Assembly (NCBI RefSeq): GCF_937863595.1
Contig: NZ_CALMGQ010000186.1
Span: forward strand, 1-61,583
Reading direction: 5' to 3'
Length of the DNA stretch: 61,583 nucleotides
Origin: an uncultured Cytophaga sp.
GTDB lineage: Bacteria; Bacteroidota; Bacteroidia; Cytophagales; Cytophagaceae
In this document: piece by piece, positions 17,732 through 25,432 of the stretch
How the letters are laid out: every line of letters begins with the position of its first letter
How positions within the stretch are numbered: the first letter of the stretch is position 1
Translations under genes and position numbers: made by a program
The notes under the pieces: generated by a model
Databases searched by the model: none
Seen by the model: only the letters and a program-made list of their open reading frames with translations
What the model was told of the DNA's origin: nothing

Positions 17732-18346
17732 ATGCGTTCTACACCTGATATACTGCGTGCTCATGTTCCTCCAACCGCTATAGCGTATGTTATTGAACTG
17801 TGGAAATTAGGTCGATTTCATTTTAAAGCAAGCCGCGATAGAGAAACAAAATTGGGTGATTATACCTTCGATCCGAGAATAAAGAAACATACCATTACGG
17901 TCAATAGAGGTTTGAATAGGTATTCATTTTTAGTAACCTATTTACACGAAGTCGCGCATCTCGTTACAACCATTCGTCATGGCGTTTCTGTAAAGCCACA
18001 TGGAGAAGAATGGCAGTCTGCTTTTAAAGAAGTCATGTACCCCATTTTAAAGCCTGATGTTTTTCCCGAAGATGTATTGGTAGCATTGCATGCACATATG
18101 TACAACGAACCATCGGCTTCATCCTGCGGAGATATTGCATTGATGAAGGTATTGAGTAGATACGATACAGATGCAGATCACTATATTTTCTTAGAAGATT
18201 TAAAAGTAGGGGATGTGTTTTTAATTAAGAGTGATTCCTTTAAAATCGAAGAGTTTAAAACAAAACGTGCACTCTGCATACAACTTGCTACAGGAAGAAA
18301 GTATAGCGTAGCTAAAGCGATGAAGGTTAAAAAAGGAGATTTGTAA
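17732..18346 (+). CDS. SprT-like zinc metalloprotein
   Basis: A 204-residue protein with H-E-V-A-H at 72-76 and H90 in K-P-H-G-E-E-W as the likely third zinc ligand, the arrangement of SprT/Spartan-type metallopeptidases. The C-terminal part (about 130-200) contains a short beta-rich segment ending KYSVAKAMKVKK and lacks the Cys-rich zinc ribbon of canonical SprT. Cytosolic, with no signal peptide. Eukaryotic relatives cleave DNA-protein crosslinks; whether this one is a protease is inference. Confidence 0.8.
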   Translation: MRSTPDILRAHVPPTAIAYVIELWKLGRFHFKASRDRETKLGDYTFDPRIKKHTITVNRGLNRYSFLVTYLHEVAHLVTTIRHGVSVKPHGEEWQSAFKEVMYPILKPDVFPEDVLVALHAHMYNEPSASSCGDIALMKVLSRYDTDADHYIFLEDLKVGDVFLIKSDSFKIEEFKTKRALCIQLATGRKYSVAKAMKVKKGDL

Positions 18347-18400
18347 TTCGTTTATTTTATAAAATATAAGTATATTATATATATTCAAAATACATATAAT

Positions 18401-19003
18401 ATGAAAAAATATTCTTTCGCCTCGCTAGTACTCTTATTTTTATTCAGTTTCGGTGCTTGCACCTCAACTACATTACAAAGTAGTTGGAAAGCACCAGGTG
18501 CAACATACACGAAAGAGCAATTTAAAAAGGTGATGGTTGTTGCCTTACTAAAAGATGAAACAACAAGAAGGATTGCAGAAGATAAATTGGCATCGAAGGA
18601 TACTACATTCAGACAATCCTATGAAGTTTTTGGTGTTGAACAAAAAGATATGGATGAGCCTGGAGTGAAAAATTTTTTAGCCCAAAATGGCTACGATGGT
18701 ATTGTTACTATGAATTTAATTGATGATCAAAAAACTACAACTTATGTACCTGGTACGTATCAAGGTGGTTATTATGGTTGGTATGGAATGTATTATGGAG
18801 GTTATTATTCTCCAGGATATTATACAGAAAATCAAAATTATGTGATTGAAACCAATGTGTTTTCTGTGTCACAAAATAAAGTCTTATGGTCTGGCATAAC
18901 AACCACTACGAATCCAATTTATATTGAAAAAACAATTGATGAAGTATGGGACGCCGTAATTTCAAGGATGAAACAACAAGGATTTATTAGAGGAAAAAAA
19001 TAA
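18401..19003 (+). CDS. DUF4136-like lipoprotein
   Basis: A 200-residue lipoprotein: signal with Cys20 in F-S-F-G-A-C-T. The mature part begins S-S-W-K-A-P-G-A-T-Y and has a KKVMVVALLKDETTRRIAEDKL segment resembling DUF4136-type proteins. A Gly/Tyr-rich loop (about 126-145, GGYYGWYGMYYGGYYSPGYY) lies in the middle. Role unknown; probably outer-membrane or periplasmic. It stands alone, followed by a palindromic element. Confidence 0.75.
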   Translation: MKKYSFASLVLLFLFSFGACTSTTLQSSWKAPGATYTKEQFKKVMVVALLKDETTRRIAEDKLASKDTTFRQSYEVFGVEQKDMDEPGVKNFLAQNGYDGIVTMNLIDDQKTTTYVPGTYQGGYYGWYGMYYGGYYSPGYYTENQNYVIETNVFSVSQNKVLWSGITTTTNPIYIEKTIDEVWDAVISRMKQQGFIRGKK

Positions 19004-19020
19004 TTATTGAATTGGTAAAT

Positions 19021-19190
19021 GGTTGGTCGAAAAGAAACAACCAGGGCGAAGTGAAAATAATTCTCCCAAAAGAAAATTCCAAAAGATAAAAAACAAATTC
19101 CAAACGATTAGAATACTCTAGTAGTTTGGAATTTGTTTTTTATAATTTCCACTTCGTTTTTTGCTATGGTTTTGCCTTTTTCGGCCAACC
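19021..19190. repeat. 170-base palindromic element
   Basis: The whole stretch folds on itself: GGTTGGTCGAAAA (19021-19033) against TTTTCGGCCAACC (ending 19190), CGAAGTGAAAAT (from 19047) against an ATTTCCACTTCG-type arm (ending 19156), and an inner perfect 18-bp stem 19088-19105 / 19124-19141. The outer arms are also copies 2 and 3 of the GGTTG hairpin family (19021-19042 and 19168-19190). It lies between convergent genes. Confidence 0.65.
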
Positions 19191-19204
19191 ATCTTTATTT
19201 TCAT

Positions 19205-19771
19205 TTAGTCTAATCTTTTTTGAATCAAACCTTCAACTGTCTGACAAAATACCTGCGGTCTCATCGTCCGCCAATTCAAGACTTCAAGCGTACCTCCAAA
19301 ATTAATGTAATAATCCAATCCGTATTTTTTCCATTCTTCTAGAATGTGTTCTCTAAAGTTGATGGCTGCAATCCATCCATCTTCAATTTCTTCAAACCAT
19401 TCGGCATAATATTCATCGTCTGAACCATGAAAGTTCATGACGTTTTCTCCGATTAAAATAAATTTTGTAATTCCTTCTGCAAGCAAGATGTCAAGTACAT
19501 TGCGTTTGAAGTGCATGATGTCATTATGCAAGGTGTCATTCCATTCTCCTATAAATTCAATGACTACGACTTGTTCCTCGTAATCTGCAAAAAGTATTTT
19601 TACATATAGTGTTTCCGATCCGATCGAATCCCAAAACGGATGAATGTAATATCCATAAATAGCATTGCTATACGATTCGGTATTATACTCCGCTTCATAA
19701 AAAGGCGATTGCACATCTTCTACAGAGGTATAATATTCTTCCCAATTATAAAAAGGTTCGATTTCATGCAT
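19205..19771 (-). CDS. Conserved hypothetical protein coupled to murQ
   Basis: A 188-residue soluble, acidic, Tyr/Trp-rich protein; I do not recognise the family. No signal peptide, membrane segment or nucleotide motif is visible. A predicted beta/alpha core carries V-V-V-I-E-F-I-G-E-W-N-D and F-I-L-I-G-E-N-V-M-N-F-H-G-S-D-D-E-Y-Y-A-E-W-F. Its start overlaps the murQ stop by 8 bases, so it is translated with the amino-sugar genes and may have a linked role. This link is from context only. Confidence 0.7.
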   Translation of the reverse strand: MHEIEPFYNWEEYYTSVEDVQSPFYEAEYNTESYSNAIYGYYIHPFWDSIGSETLYVKILFADYEEQVVVIEFIGEWNDTLHNDIMHFKRNVLDILLAEGITKFILIGENVMNFHGSDDEYYAEWFEEIEDGWIAAINFREHILEEWKKYGLDYYINFGGTLEVLNWRTMRPQVFCQTVEGLIQKRLD

Positions 19772-20576
19772 GGCCTTTGTATGCGTTTATGGCGTTGCGT
19801 ACATTGTAGCCATTTTCAGTCAACAGTTTTTTTGCGGCTTCTGCATCCATAGAAAGTTCATCCATAATCATGCGGACACCCCGATCAATTAATTTCAAAT
19901 TGCTCAATTGCATGTCCACCATTTTATTCCCTTTCACTTTACCCAGCTGAATCATAACGGAAGTAGAAATCATATTCAGTGCAAGCTTCTGTGCCGTTCC
20001 TGCTTTCATGCGTGTACTTCCTGTAACAAATTCTGGACCCGTGATCACTTCAACTGGAAACACACAAGCTGCAGCTACTGCAGAATATGGATTGCAAACA
20101 ACGCAACCCGTATTGATTCCTGCTTCTCTTGCAGCCGTTAATCCGCCAATTACATAGGGCGTTCTGCCCGATGCTGCTATGCCAATAACGGTGTCAGTTG
20201 TATTGATGTTGTATGCCTTCAAATCGATCCAGGCTTGTGTTGCATCATCTTCTGCAAACTCAACCGCTTTGCGAATGGCAGAGTCACCACCAGCAATGAT
20301 GCCAACAACCATGCCTTGTGGTACGCCATACGTAGGCGGACATTCAGATGCATCTACTACACCGAGTCTGCCGCTGGTACCTGCACCAATATAAAATAAT
20401 CTGCCACCTGCTTTCATAAGTGGCACGATGGAATGAATAAGTGCTTCTAACTGAGGCAAGGCTTTTTCAATCGCAAGCGGTACGGTTTTGTCTTCGGTAT
20501 TGATACTTGTCAATAAATCTGAAACAGACATCTGTTCCAAATTTGAATAATTGGATGAAGATTCAGTGATGTTCAT
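19764..20576 (-). CDS. murQ: N-acetylmuramic acid 6-phosphate etherase
   Basis: A 270-residue SIS-domain lyase that cleaves the lactyl ether of MurNAc-6-phosphate to GlcNAc-6-phosphate and lactate in peptidoglycan recycling. GAGTSGRLG is at 64-72, with Glu78 in D-A-S-E-C-P-P-T-Y-G and the typical G-S-T-R-M-K-A-G-T-A-Q-K-L-A-L-N-M-I-S-T-S motif. It is slightly shorter than the Escherichia coli enzyme. It overlaps the upstream kinase by 4 bases (ATGA type) and the downstream unknown gene by 8. Confidence 0.97.
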   Translation of the reverse strand: MNITESSSNYSNLEQMSVSDLLTSINTEDKTVPLAIEKALPQLEALIHSIVPLMKAGGRLFYIGAGTSGRLGVVDASECPPTYGVPQGMVVGIIAGGDSAIRKAVEFAEDDATQAWIDLKAYNINTTDTVIGIAASGRTPYVIGGLTAAREAGINTGCVVCNPYSAVAAACVFPVEVITGPEFVTGSTRMKAGTAQKLALNMISTSVMIQLGKVKGNKMVDMQLSNLKLIDRGVRMIMDELSMDAEAAKKLLTENGYNVRNAINAYKGHA

Positions 20577-21427
20577 ATCGTGTGTTTCAAATGATATTCT
20601 TTTAAACCCTGCATCGGGTCGGCCACTATTTTATCAATGGTTACTTTTTTATCTGCAGCAACTTTTTCAAGGGCTTCCCTTAAGTGCAAACCAATAGATC
20701 CGATAAACCGAACAGGTAATGTTTCAAAATGATCGTACCTACAAATGCAATTGTCAAACAACAAACGAAAATTTTCTTCAATCAATGCGTTGATATATGC
20801 TTCTGATTTATGTAGAATTGCAAAAGGTGCAAGCGATGCTAGGTAGCGGTTGGGAAACGGTTTTTTATACACCTTATCCATAATGTCACTTTTACGATCC
20901 GCAGTGAATACTTCAAAGCGTGCGCGTATACCTGCGGGCATAGACTCCCGTATGTAATCACGAGCAAGCAGTTTGCCTAAAAAGCCACCACTACCTTCGT
21001 CGCCCATGTATAAGCCCAGGGAGTTGATATTACGCACAATCTTACGGCCATCGTAATAACAGGTATTCGACCCCGTTCCGCTGATACAGCAAATTCCTGC
21101 TTCGTCTGCCAACACCGAACGTGCAGCCGCAATCAAATCGCTATCTACATGTACAATGCAATTATTAAATAGGGGCGAAATGGCCTTAGCCACGATCGCT
21201 TGTTGTGCGGGCATTTCGCAACCCGCCCCATAGAAATAAACCTCCGTAATCAAACTTGCCTGTGGAAGATTCGGAACCAATTCTTTTTGCAAGGCTTCCT
21301 GAATCTCTTCAGCTGTTTGATAAAAGGGATTGATACCCGTTGTACGTATGGAAAAATCAGCCCCGGTTTTTTTACCCGTGAACAACCAATTTGATTTTGT
21401 TGAACCACTATCGACGATTGCAATCAT
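20573..21427 (-). CDS. BadF/BadG-type sugar kinase, probable MurNAc or GlcNAc kinase
   Basis: A 284-residue actin-fold kinase. The phosphate-1 loop D-S-G-S-T-K-S-N-W is at residues 6-14, with a G-T-G-S-N-T-C-Y-Y phosphate-2-like loop and a G-D-E-G-S-G-G-F-L-G segment, as in the N-acetylglucosamine kinase branch of the BadF/BadG/BcrA/BcrD family. Coupling to murQ by a 4-base overlap suggests it supplies MurNAc-6-phosphate (a murK-like role), but GlcNAc kinase activity is equally compatible. Confidence 0.85.
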   Translation of the reverse strand: MIAIVDSGSTKSNWLFTGKKTGADFSIRTTGINPFYQTAEEIQEALQKELVPNLPQASLITEVYFYGAGCEMPAQQAIVAKAISPLFNNCIVHVDSDLIAAARSVLADEAGICCISGTGSNTCYYDGRKIVRNINSLGLYMGDEGSGGFLGKLLARDYIRESMPAGIRARFEVFTADRKSDIMDKVYKKPFPNRYLASLAPFAILHKSEAYINALIEENFRLLFDNCICRYDHFETLPVRFIGSIGLHLREALEKVAADKKVTIDKIVADPMQGLKEYHLKHTI

Positions 21428-21521
21428 GCTTTTGAAGAAGTACTAAGTACTGAGTATAAAGTACAAAGTAGGTTGAAAATTTTAAATTATATATATTCGG
21501 AAATGCTTAAATTTTCGCCGT

Positions 21522-21544
21522 GGCTTGTGTCTTTTCGACCAACC
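21522..21544 (-). repeat. GGTTG...CAACC hairpin family, copy 4
   Basis: Minus-strand GGTTGGTCGAAAAGACACAAGCC folds with TTG/CAA and GTC/GAC pairs; the tail GGCGAA is at 21514-21519 (minus strand). Between the kinase gene and the b5-like gene. Confidence 0.6.
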
Positions 21545-21592
21545 ACCTGCAACGTTATATATTAGCGTTTTTTTTACTTCGTACTAAGTACT

Positions 21593-21859
21593 CTATACTC
21601 CGTACTCTTTTAGTTTCCCCACCACCGTCAATGTATCAAACACATTTATCGTATGTGGGGCGTCTTTCATTTCGTCTGTCAAATCTTGTCCGGCCCAGTG
21701 TTCGTAATGTTTTCCATTGCGCCATAATTTTGATTTTGAGACGTCGTAAATGATTCCTTTAAACGCACACCAAATTTCGGGTTTGTCTTGTCCGTTGCGC
21801 AGCGCCAATTGATTCTTTGTATACTCCTTCAGCGGAGCAGCATCAGATGAGTTTTGCAT
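21593..21859 (-). CDS. Cytochrome b5-like haem/steroid-binding domain protein
   Basis: An 88-residue single-domain protein. E-Y-T-K-x-x-L-A-x-x-N-G-Q-D-K-P-E-I-W-C-A-F-K-G-I-I-Y-D-V-S and then the H-Y-E-H-W-A-G-Q-D-L-T-D-E-M motif match the short prokaryotic cytochrome-b5-like/MAPR-type family. It lacks a signal peptide or membrane anchor, so it is probably a cytosolic haem-binding or electron-transfer protein. It overlaps the 3' end of the arginase-family gene by 17 bases. Confidence 0.85.
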   Translation of the reverse strand: MQNSSDAAPLKEYTKNQLALRNGQDKPEIWCAFKGIIYDVSKSKLWRNGKHYEHWAGQDLTDEMKDAPHTINVFDTLTVVGKLKEYGV

Positions 21860-23000
21860 GCGTATTAATCCAACGGTAAGGTAATTCTCCGCGGTTGGCG
21901 GTTAGGTAATCTGTATAGGAACACGGAACAATAGAGTTACGTGCATATTGGTGTTTGTTGTTTGGGAAAGGAACTTCCATCCACCATTTTTCTGTTTGCA
22001 AATGTTTGTAAAACGTAAGTTGCGCAGGATCTCCCTGCATAGGTACGATGTAGCGTACGTATTTTTCTCCACTGTAATTGGTATCGTCTTTACGGTTGTA
22101 GAACCCTTCTATGAAATACCAAATCATGGTTGCTATGACGGATGCCGTTTGTTTGCGTTCGTCGAATAAAGGATTGTATTCGTAAACACCAAAAGATGTT
22201 AACTTCGAATTCAATCCTGCATACCAACAAATTTGGCAGGCTTCTTCGCCTGTCAATCCAAAGGGTTGTGCATTTGCATTGCCTGCAGCATCGCTGCTGC
22301 GTATGGCGGTAATGTCAAAGCTGAGCATGTCGGCATCGCGAATAACAGGTTCAATCTCTTCTAAATTTTCACGCATCTGGCCAATGCGATACATTTCGAA
22401 GTATAATTTTTCAAGAACATTCAGCGTTTCTTGGTCTGTCAAATAGGTTTGATAGGCCAATTGGGAAAAGTTGAATAAGAAGTTCGGTTCATGAAGTAAG
22501 ATGCGGTGCAAATGTGTTTTGCTGGTATCTTCCGTAGGAATATTCATGTCAATGTGTGCATCCACATTCAATACACTAATCAATTTATTGGTATTCGCAT
22601 AGGCTTGATATTGTCCTAAATCCAGATCGTGCGTGCCACCAAATAAAATCGGAATGATATTTAGTTCTAATAAGTATTCACATACTTCTTTGATACGCAG
22701 GTAACTTTCTTCGACGTTGATACCAACGCGTAAGTTTCCTAAATCAACAATATTGTTGCTACCCGTACCACGGCGTAGTCTGTATAATTTATTTCGAATT
22801 TCAGTTGCACCATTTTCAGCACCCCGATTGGTAGTAGAGCCACGTTCTTCAGATAAACCCACCAAAGCAATGTGTACCCCATTCAAATCTGGAAAGGTAT
22901 CTTTGTAAAAATGAATGGTATTGGCAAATATATACGGCTCTAATAAATCCGAAGGTTGCAACTCAATACTAACGGGATCAAAAAAGATACGAAGATTCAT
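21843..23000 (-). CDS. Arginase/formimidoylglutamase-family protein
   Basis: A 385-residue ureohydrolase-fold protein. Metal-site motifs are G-G-T-H124-D and D147-A-H149-I-D151; the third motif is S-F-D229-I-T231-A, where T231 replaces the usual second Asp of D-x-D. This variant resembles the Bacteroidota proteins annotated as formimidoylglutamases (S-F-D-x-x-A-I-R-x-S-D-A). The expected reaction is hydrolysis of a guanidino or formimino group, but the changed ligand makes the substrate uncertain. The longer N-terminal part (1-110) is typical of this subgroup. Confidence 0.8.
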   Translation of the reverse strand: MNLRIFFDPVSIELQPSDLLEPYIFANTIHFYKDTFPDLNGVHIALVGLSEERGSTTNRGAENGATEIRNKLYRLRRGTGSNNIVDLGNLRVGINVEESYLRIKEVCEYLLELNIIPILFGGTHDLDLGQYQAYANTNKLISVLNVDAHIDMNIPTEDTSKTHLHRILLHEPNFLFNFSQLAYQTYLTDQETLNVLEKLYFEMYRIGQMRENLEEIEPVIRDADMLSFDITAIRSSDAAGNANAQPFGLTGEEACQICWYAGLNSKLTSFGVYEYNPLFDERKQTASVIATMIWYFIEGFYNRKDDTNYSGEKYVRYIVPMQGDPAQLTFYKHLQTEKWWMEVPFPNNKHQYARNSIVPCSYTDYLTANRGELPYRWINTHAKLI

Positions 23001-23315
23001 GTGGCTTAGGTGTAAATGTATATATGTAAATATAACAAAGTGAATGAATAAAATGAAGGGATTAGGGGATATGTGAATGTTGGGGAATGGGTAATTAGAT
23101 TTGAATGCAGCAATTAGCTAATATAGCTGTCACCTAAAAGCAAATGTACCCGTTGTTGTATTTGTACCCAAAACGATAGAAGTAAAGGCGGGAATCGTAC
23201 ATGTGAAAGCGAATTGTATAGCCGACTATACATTTTTAGTATATTTTGCATATTCAACTATGCAAAAAGGTTACAGGTCAATGCTAAAATAATAACATTT
23301 CGTTACGAGAATTTC

Positions 23316-23376
23316 TGGCGCCAGTGTTAAGCGAAGCGTCACTGGTGTCTATTATTCGGCAGTCTTTGACTGTATT
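23316..23376 (+). repeat. Two-hairpin dispersed repeat, copy B
   Basis: First hairpin CCAGTG (23321-23326) / CACTGG (23340-23345), spacer, then CAGTC-TTT-GACTG (23360-23372). Nearly identical to 24127-24187. Confidence 0.8.
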
Positions 23377-23406
23377 TATTTCTTGCTGCGTCTACATTAG
23401 CGAGCC

Positions 23407-23484
23407 AAACCTATGAGGTCTTCTACGTTAAGGTGCAGGTAATTCGAATGCGTATAGGTGATGGAGGAAAGACCTCATAGGTTT
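23407..23484. repeat. REPIN-like pair of ACCT-ATG-AGGT hairpins
   Basis: AAACCTATGAGGTCTT (23407-23422) and AAGACCTCATAGGTTT (23469-23484) are a perfect 16-bp inverted repeat. Each arm is itself a hairpin with a three-base loop. Confidence 0.75.
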
Positions 23485-23502
23485 CGTAAAGAATGAGCGT
23501 TA

Positions 23503-23558
23503 AAAAGATAAAAAGTAACACCATAAATTTGCAGGTTGTTGGCCAGAAAAGGCACAAC
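23503..23558 (+). repeat. 56-base direct repeat, copy 1 (with GGTTG hairpin copy 5)
   Basis: Nearly identical to 23957-24012. The right half is the hairpin 23534-23559, with GGTTGT/ACAACC and GCC/GGC pairs around AGAAAA. Confidence 0.8.
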
Positions 23559-23631
23559 CTCGACGAGCTTTGGTTGATCGTTGCAGAGTGAAACCAACCA
23601 CGTAAAAGAGCTAAACTCAACCTTTTCGTCA

Positions 23632-23788
23632 TGACTCCAGAGGGGTCACATATTTATAGTAAAACCCATACAAAAATAAATACGCGCGATGTCGTAGGCA
23701 TTGAGATTACATAAAATAATACCTGCGGTATTGCGCGTATGATATTATGGTAATTTTTTTCTATAAATATGCGATCCCGCTGGGATCG
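23632..23788. repeat. REPIN-like composite palindrome
   Basis: Symmetric order of elements: hairpin TGACTCC-AGA-GGGGTCA (23632-23648), CATATTTATAG (23649-23659), TACGCGC (23681-23687), hairpin ATGTC-GTA-GGCAT (23689-23701), hairpin AATACC-TGC-GGTATT (23718-23732), GCGCGTA (23733-23739), CTATAAATATG (23761-23771), hairpin CGATCCC-GCT-GGGATCG (23772-23788). Confidence 0.75.
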
Positions 23789-23834
23789 GTAGCGGTAATA
23801 AGGGTGAAAAATTTATCATCAAAGAGTAGTTGGG

Positions 23835-23856
23835 GGTTGGTTGAAAAGCCGAACTT
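23835..23856 (+). repeat. GGTTG...CAACC hairpin family, copy 6 (weak)
   Basis: GGTTGGTTGAAAAGCCGAACTT with tail GGCGAA at 23858-23863. Pairing is weaker than in the other copies. Confidence 0.4.
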
Positions 23857-23956
23857 AGGCGAAGGGTGTGGGGCGATTGATCACTTCAATACCTCATTGA
23901 ATCCAAATAATCCCTTAATCCTACGAATCCCAATTCAGACAAATGGTGTTAGCTAA

Positions 23957-24012
23957 TAAAGATAAAAAGTAACACCATACATTTGCAGGTTGTTGGCCAG
24001 AAAAGGCGCAAC
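23957..24012 (+). repeat. 56-base direct repeat, copy 2 (with GGTTG hairpin copy 7)
   Basis: Second copy of 23503-23558; the hairpin part 23988-24012 keeps the GCC/GGC inner stem. Confidence 0.8.
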
Positions 24013-24126
24013 AACGCGTTGACTAGTACTTAGGTGAGAAATGATGACTCCAACAGCTCATTCAATCCAACTAATCATTTTAATCTTACGGATCCAAATT
24101 CAGACATCTTCACCCCAATAACCATC

Positions 24127-24187
24127 TGGCGCCAGTGTTAAGTGAAGCGTCACTGGTGTCATTTATTGGGCAGTCTTTGACTGCAAT
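24127..24187 (+). repeat. Two-hairpin dispersed repeat, copy C
   Basis: CCAGTG (24132-24137) / CACTGG (24151-24156) followed by CAGTC-TTT-GACTG (24171-24183). It lies just downstream of the radical SAM gene on the opposite strand and may form its mRNA 3' end. Confidence 0.8.
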
Positions 24188-24202
24188 TTTAAACCATTTT
24201 CC

Positions 24203-25216
24203 TCACCCCAACAACCGCTTCCAAGTTCCCTTTTCCCAACTGTACTTCAGCGTACTAGGCAATGCTTTAAACCAATACTTATTAATCTCCACCGCAAACG
24301 ACGGTTGCATGTAGCAGTTGATGGTACAACCTTCGCAGGCTTCGAGTTTCCCTTCTTGAGCAATGATTGCTTTGACTTCTTTTGAATGATAGAGTTCGAA
24401 CAAATTATTATTGATATCGAAAGAGTCTGTACCCAAATGATAGCAAGGCAGAATCAATTTGTTTTCGGGCGAAATAACTAGGGTAGAAGAAGCCGCTTTA
24501 CAAATCGGGTCTACAATGTGATTGCCACCGTCTAAGCGCAATTGAATAAAGGCTTCGTTGATATAAATATTTTTTTTCTTCGCCCAATAGCTAAGTTCTG
24601 CCAAATCCTTTTCTTTTAAACTCGAGCCAATGTCTACTTGGTTGTATTCAAAGGAAGGGTTTAAAATCAAAATTAAATTGTTGGGCAAACAGATCTCTTC
24701 ATACATCCGTTTTATTAAATGAATGTTGTGGTCGAATACCGTAAAAATGATATCTGGACGTTCGCCAAGCGATGTAGCTATTTTAATCGACTCTATTACA
24801 AAATCAAAACAAGCCACTCCACGCAATGTATCGTGCTCTGCTTTATCAGGCGAGTCTAAGGAAAAATGCAGCATGTCTACCAAGCCTTTCAAACGCTCGG
24901 CCCATTTTGGGTACAGCATCGCGTTTGAAGTGATTGTTGTGATCATGCCCAAATCTTTGGCCATGCGCAACAGTTTGTCTATGTCTCGATGTAATAAGGG
25001 TTCGCCACCCGTAAAGTCAATTACTTTTACACCCAAGCGTTTTAAATCTCCCAGGTTTTGAGCGGCAGATTCAAGGGTAACGTAAGGCGATGGTTTTTCC
25101 CATATATCACAAAAGCTGCAACTTGCATTGCAGCGATAGGTTACGTAATAATTGCATAAAATGGGTTTAGACCGAAGACGCATAATCCTTGCAAGGTACT
25201 TAAGTATTCTCAGCAA
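24203..25216 (-). CDS. Radical SAM/SPASM-like protein
   Basis: A 337-residue radical SAM protein. The cluster motif C29-x3-C33-x2-C36 (Y-R-C-N-A-S-C-S-F-C) is followed by D-F-T-G-G-E-P-L-L. The C-terminal region has additional cysteines (C-K-A-A; L-P-C-Y-H; C-E-G-C-T-I-N-C-Y), as in SPASM/twitch proteins that bind extra iron-sulfur clusters. Related enzymes modify peptides, cofactors or lipids; no partner gene is adjacent. The frame starts with TTG 25216 and the next ATG is 25183. The segment between resembles the short basic N-terminus of relatives, so TTG is kept. Confidence 0.85.
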   Translation of the reverse strand: MLRILKYLARIMRLRSKPILCNYYVTYRCNASCSFCDIWEKPSPYVTLESAAQNLGDLKRLGVKVIDFTGGEPLLHRDIDKLLRMAKDLGMITTITSNAMLYPKWAERLKGLVDMLHFSLDSPDKAEHDTLRGVACFDFVIESIKIATSLGERPDIIFTVFDHNIHLIKRMYEEICLPNNLILILNPSFEYNQVDIGSSLKEKDLAELSYWAKKKNIYINEAFIQLRLDGGNHIVDPICKAASSTLVISPENKLILPCYHLGTDSFDINNNLFELYHSKEVKAIIAQEGKLEACEGCTINCYMQPSFAVEINKYWFKALPSTLKYSWEKGTWKRLLG

Positions 25217-25432
25217 ATATAAAATTAGCCGAATGGATGTTAAAAATGGGTGTATTCTATCTAAATCAGTTCATAAAGGAACATGGTATTATCCAAAAAA
25301 ACAGGAATTATTACATTAAAATCAATTTTAAGGCTATTTGATACAGTGTTTTATGCTTTTTTTGTATATTTAAAACTTCCTTTTGATAGGAAGTAATGTA
25401 TCCAACTACAAAGAAATAATAAACAAAATAGT

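Larger units (their letters stand above)
23001..24202. other. 1.2-kb intergenic island of dispersed palindromic repeats
   Basis: No convincing gene. It contains two copies of a two-hairpin repeat, two REPIN-like pairs of short hairpins, a 56-base direct repeat and three GGTTG-hairpin copies. Degenerate sequences near 23899-23940 and 24060-24105 share the pattern CATT(G/C)AATCCAA(A/C)TAATC and AATTCAGACA. Short ORFs here are accidental. Confidence 0.75.

Noticed and set aside
23423..23956. Two 69-codon ORFs in the repeat island
   Set aside because: Each runs through palindromic repeat sequence and lacks any protein-like pattern; accidental.
25337..25372. Promoter for fbaA (TTTG ... TATATTTA)
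   Set aside because: The spacer would be 24 bases and the -7 element deviates, so I did not list it.
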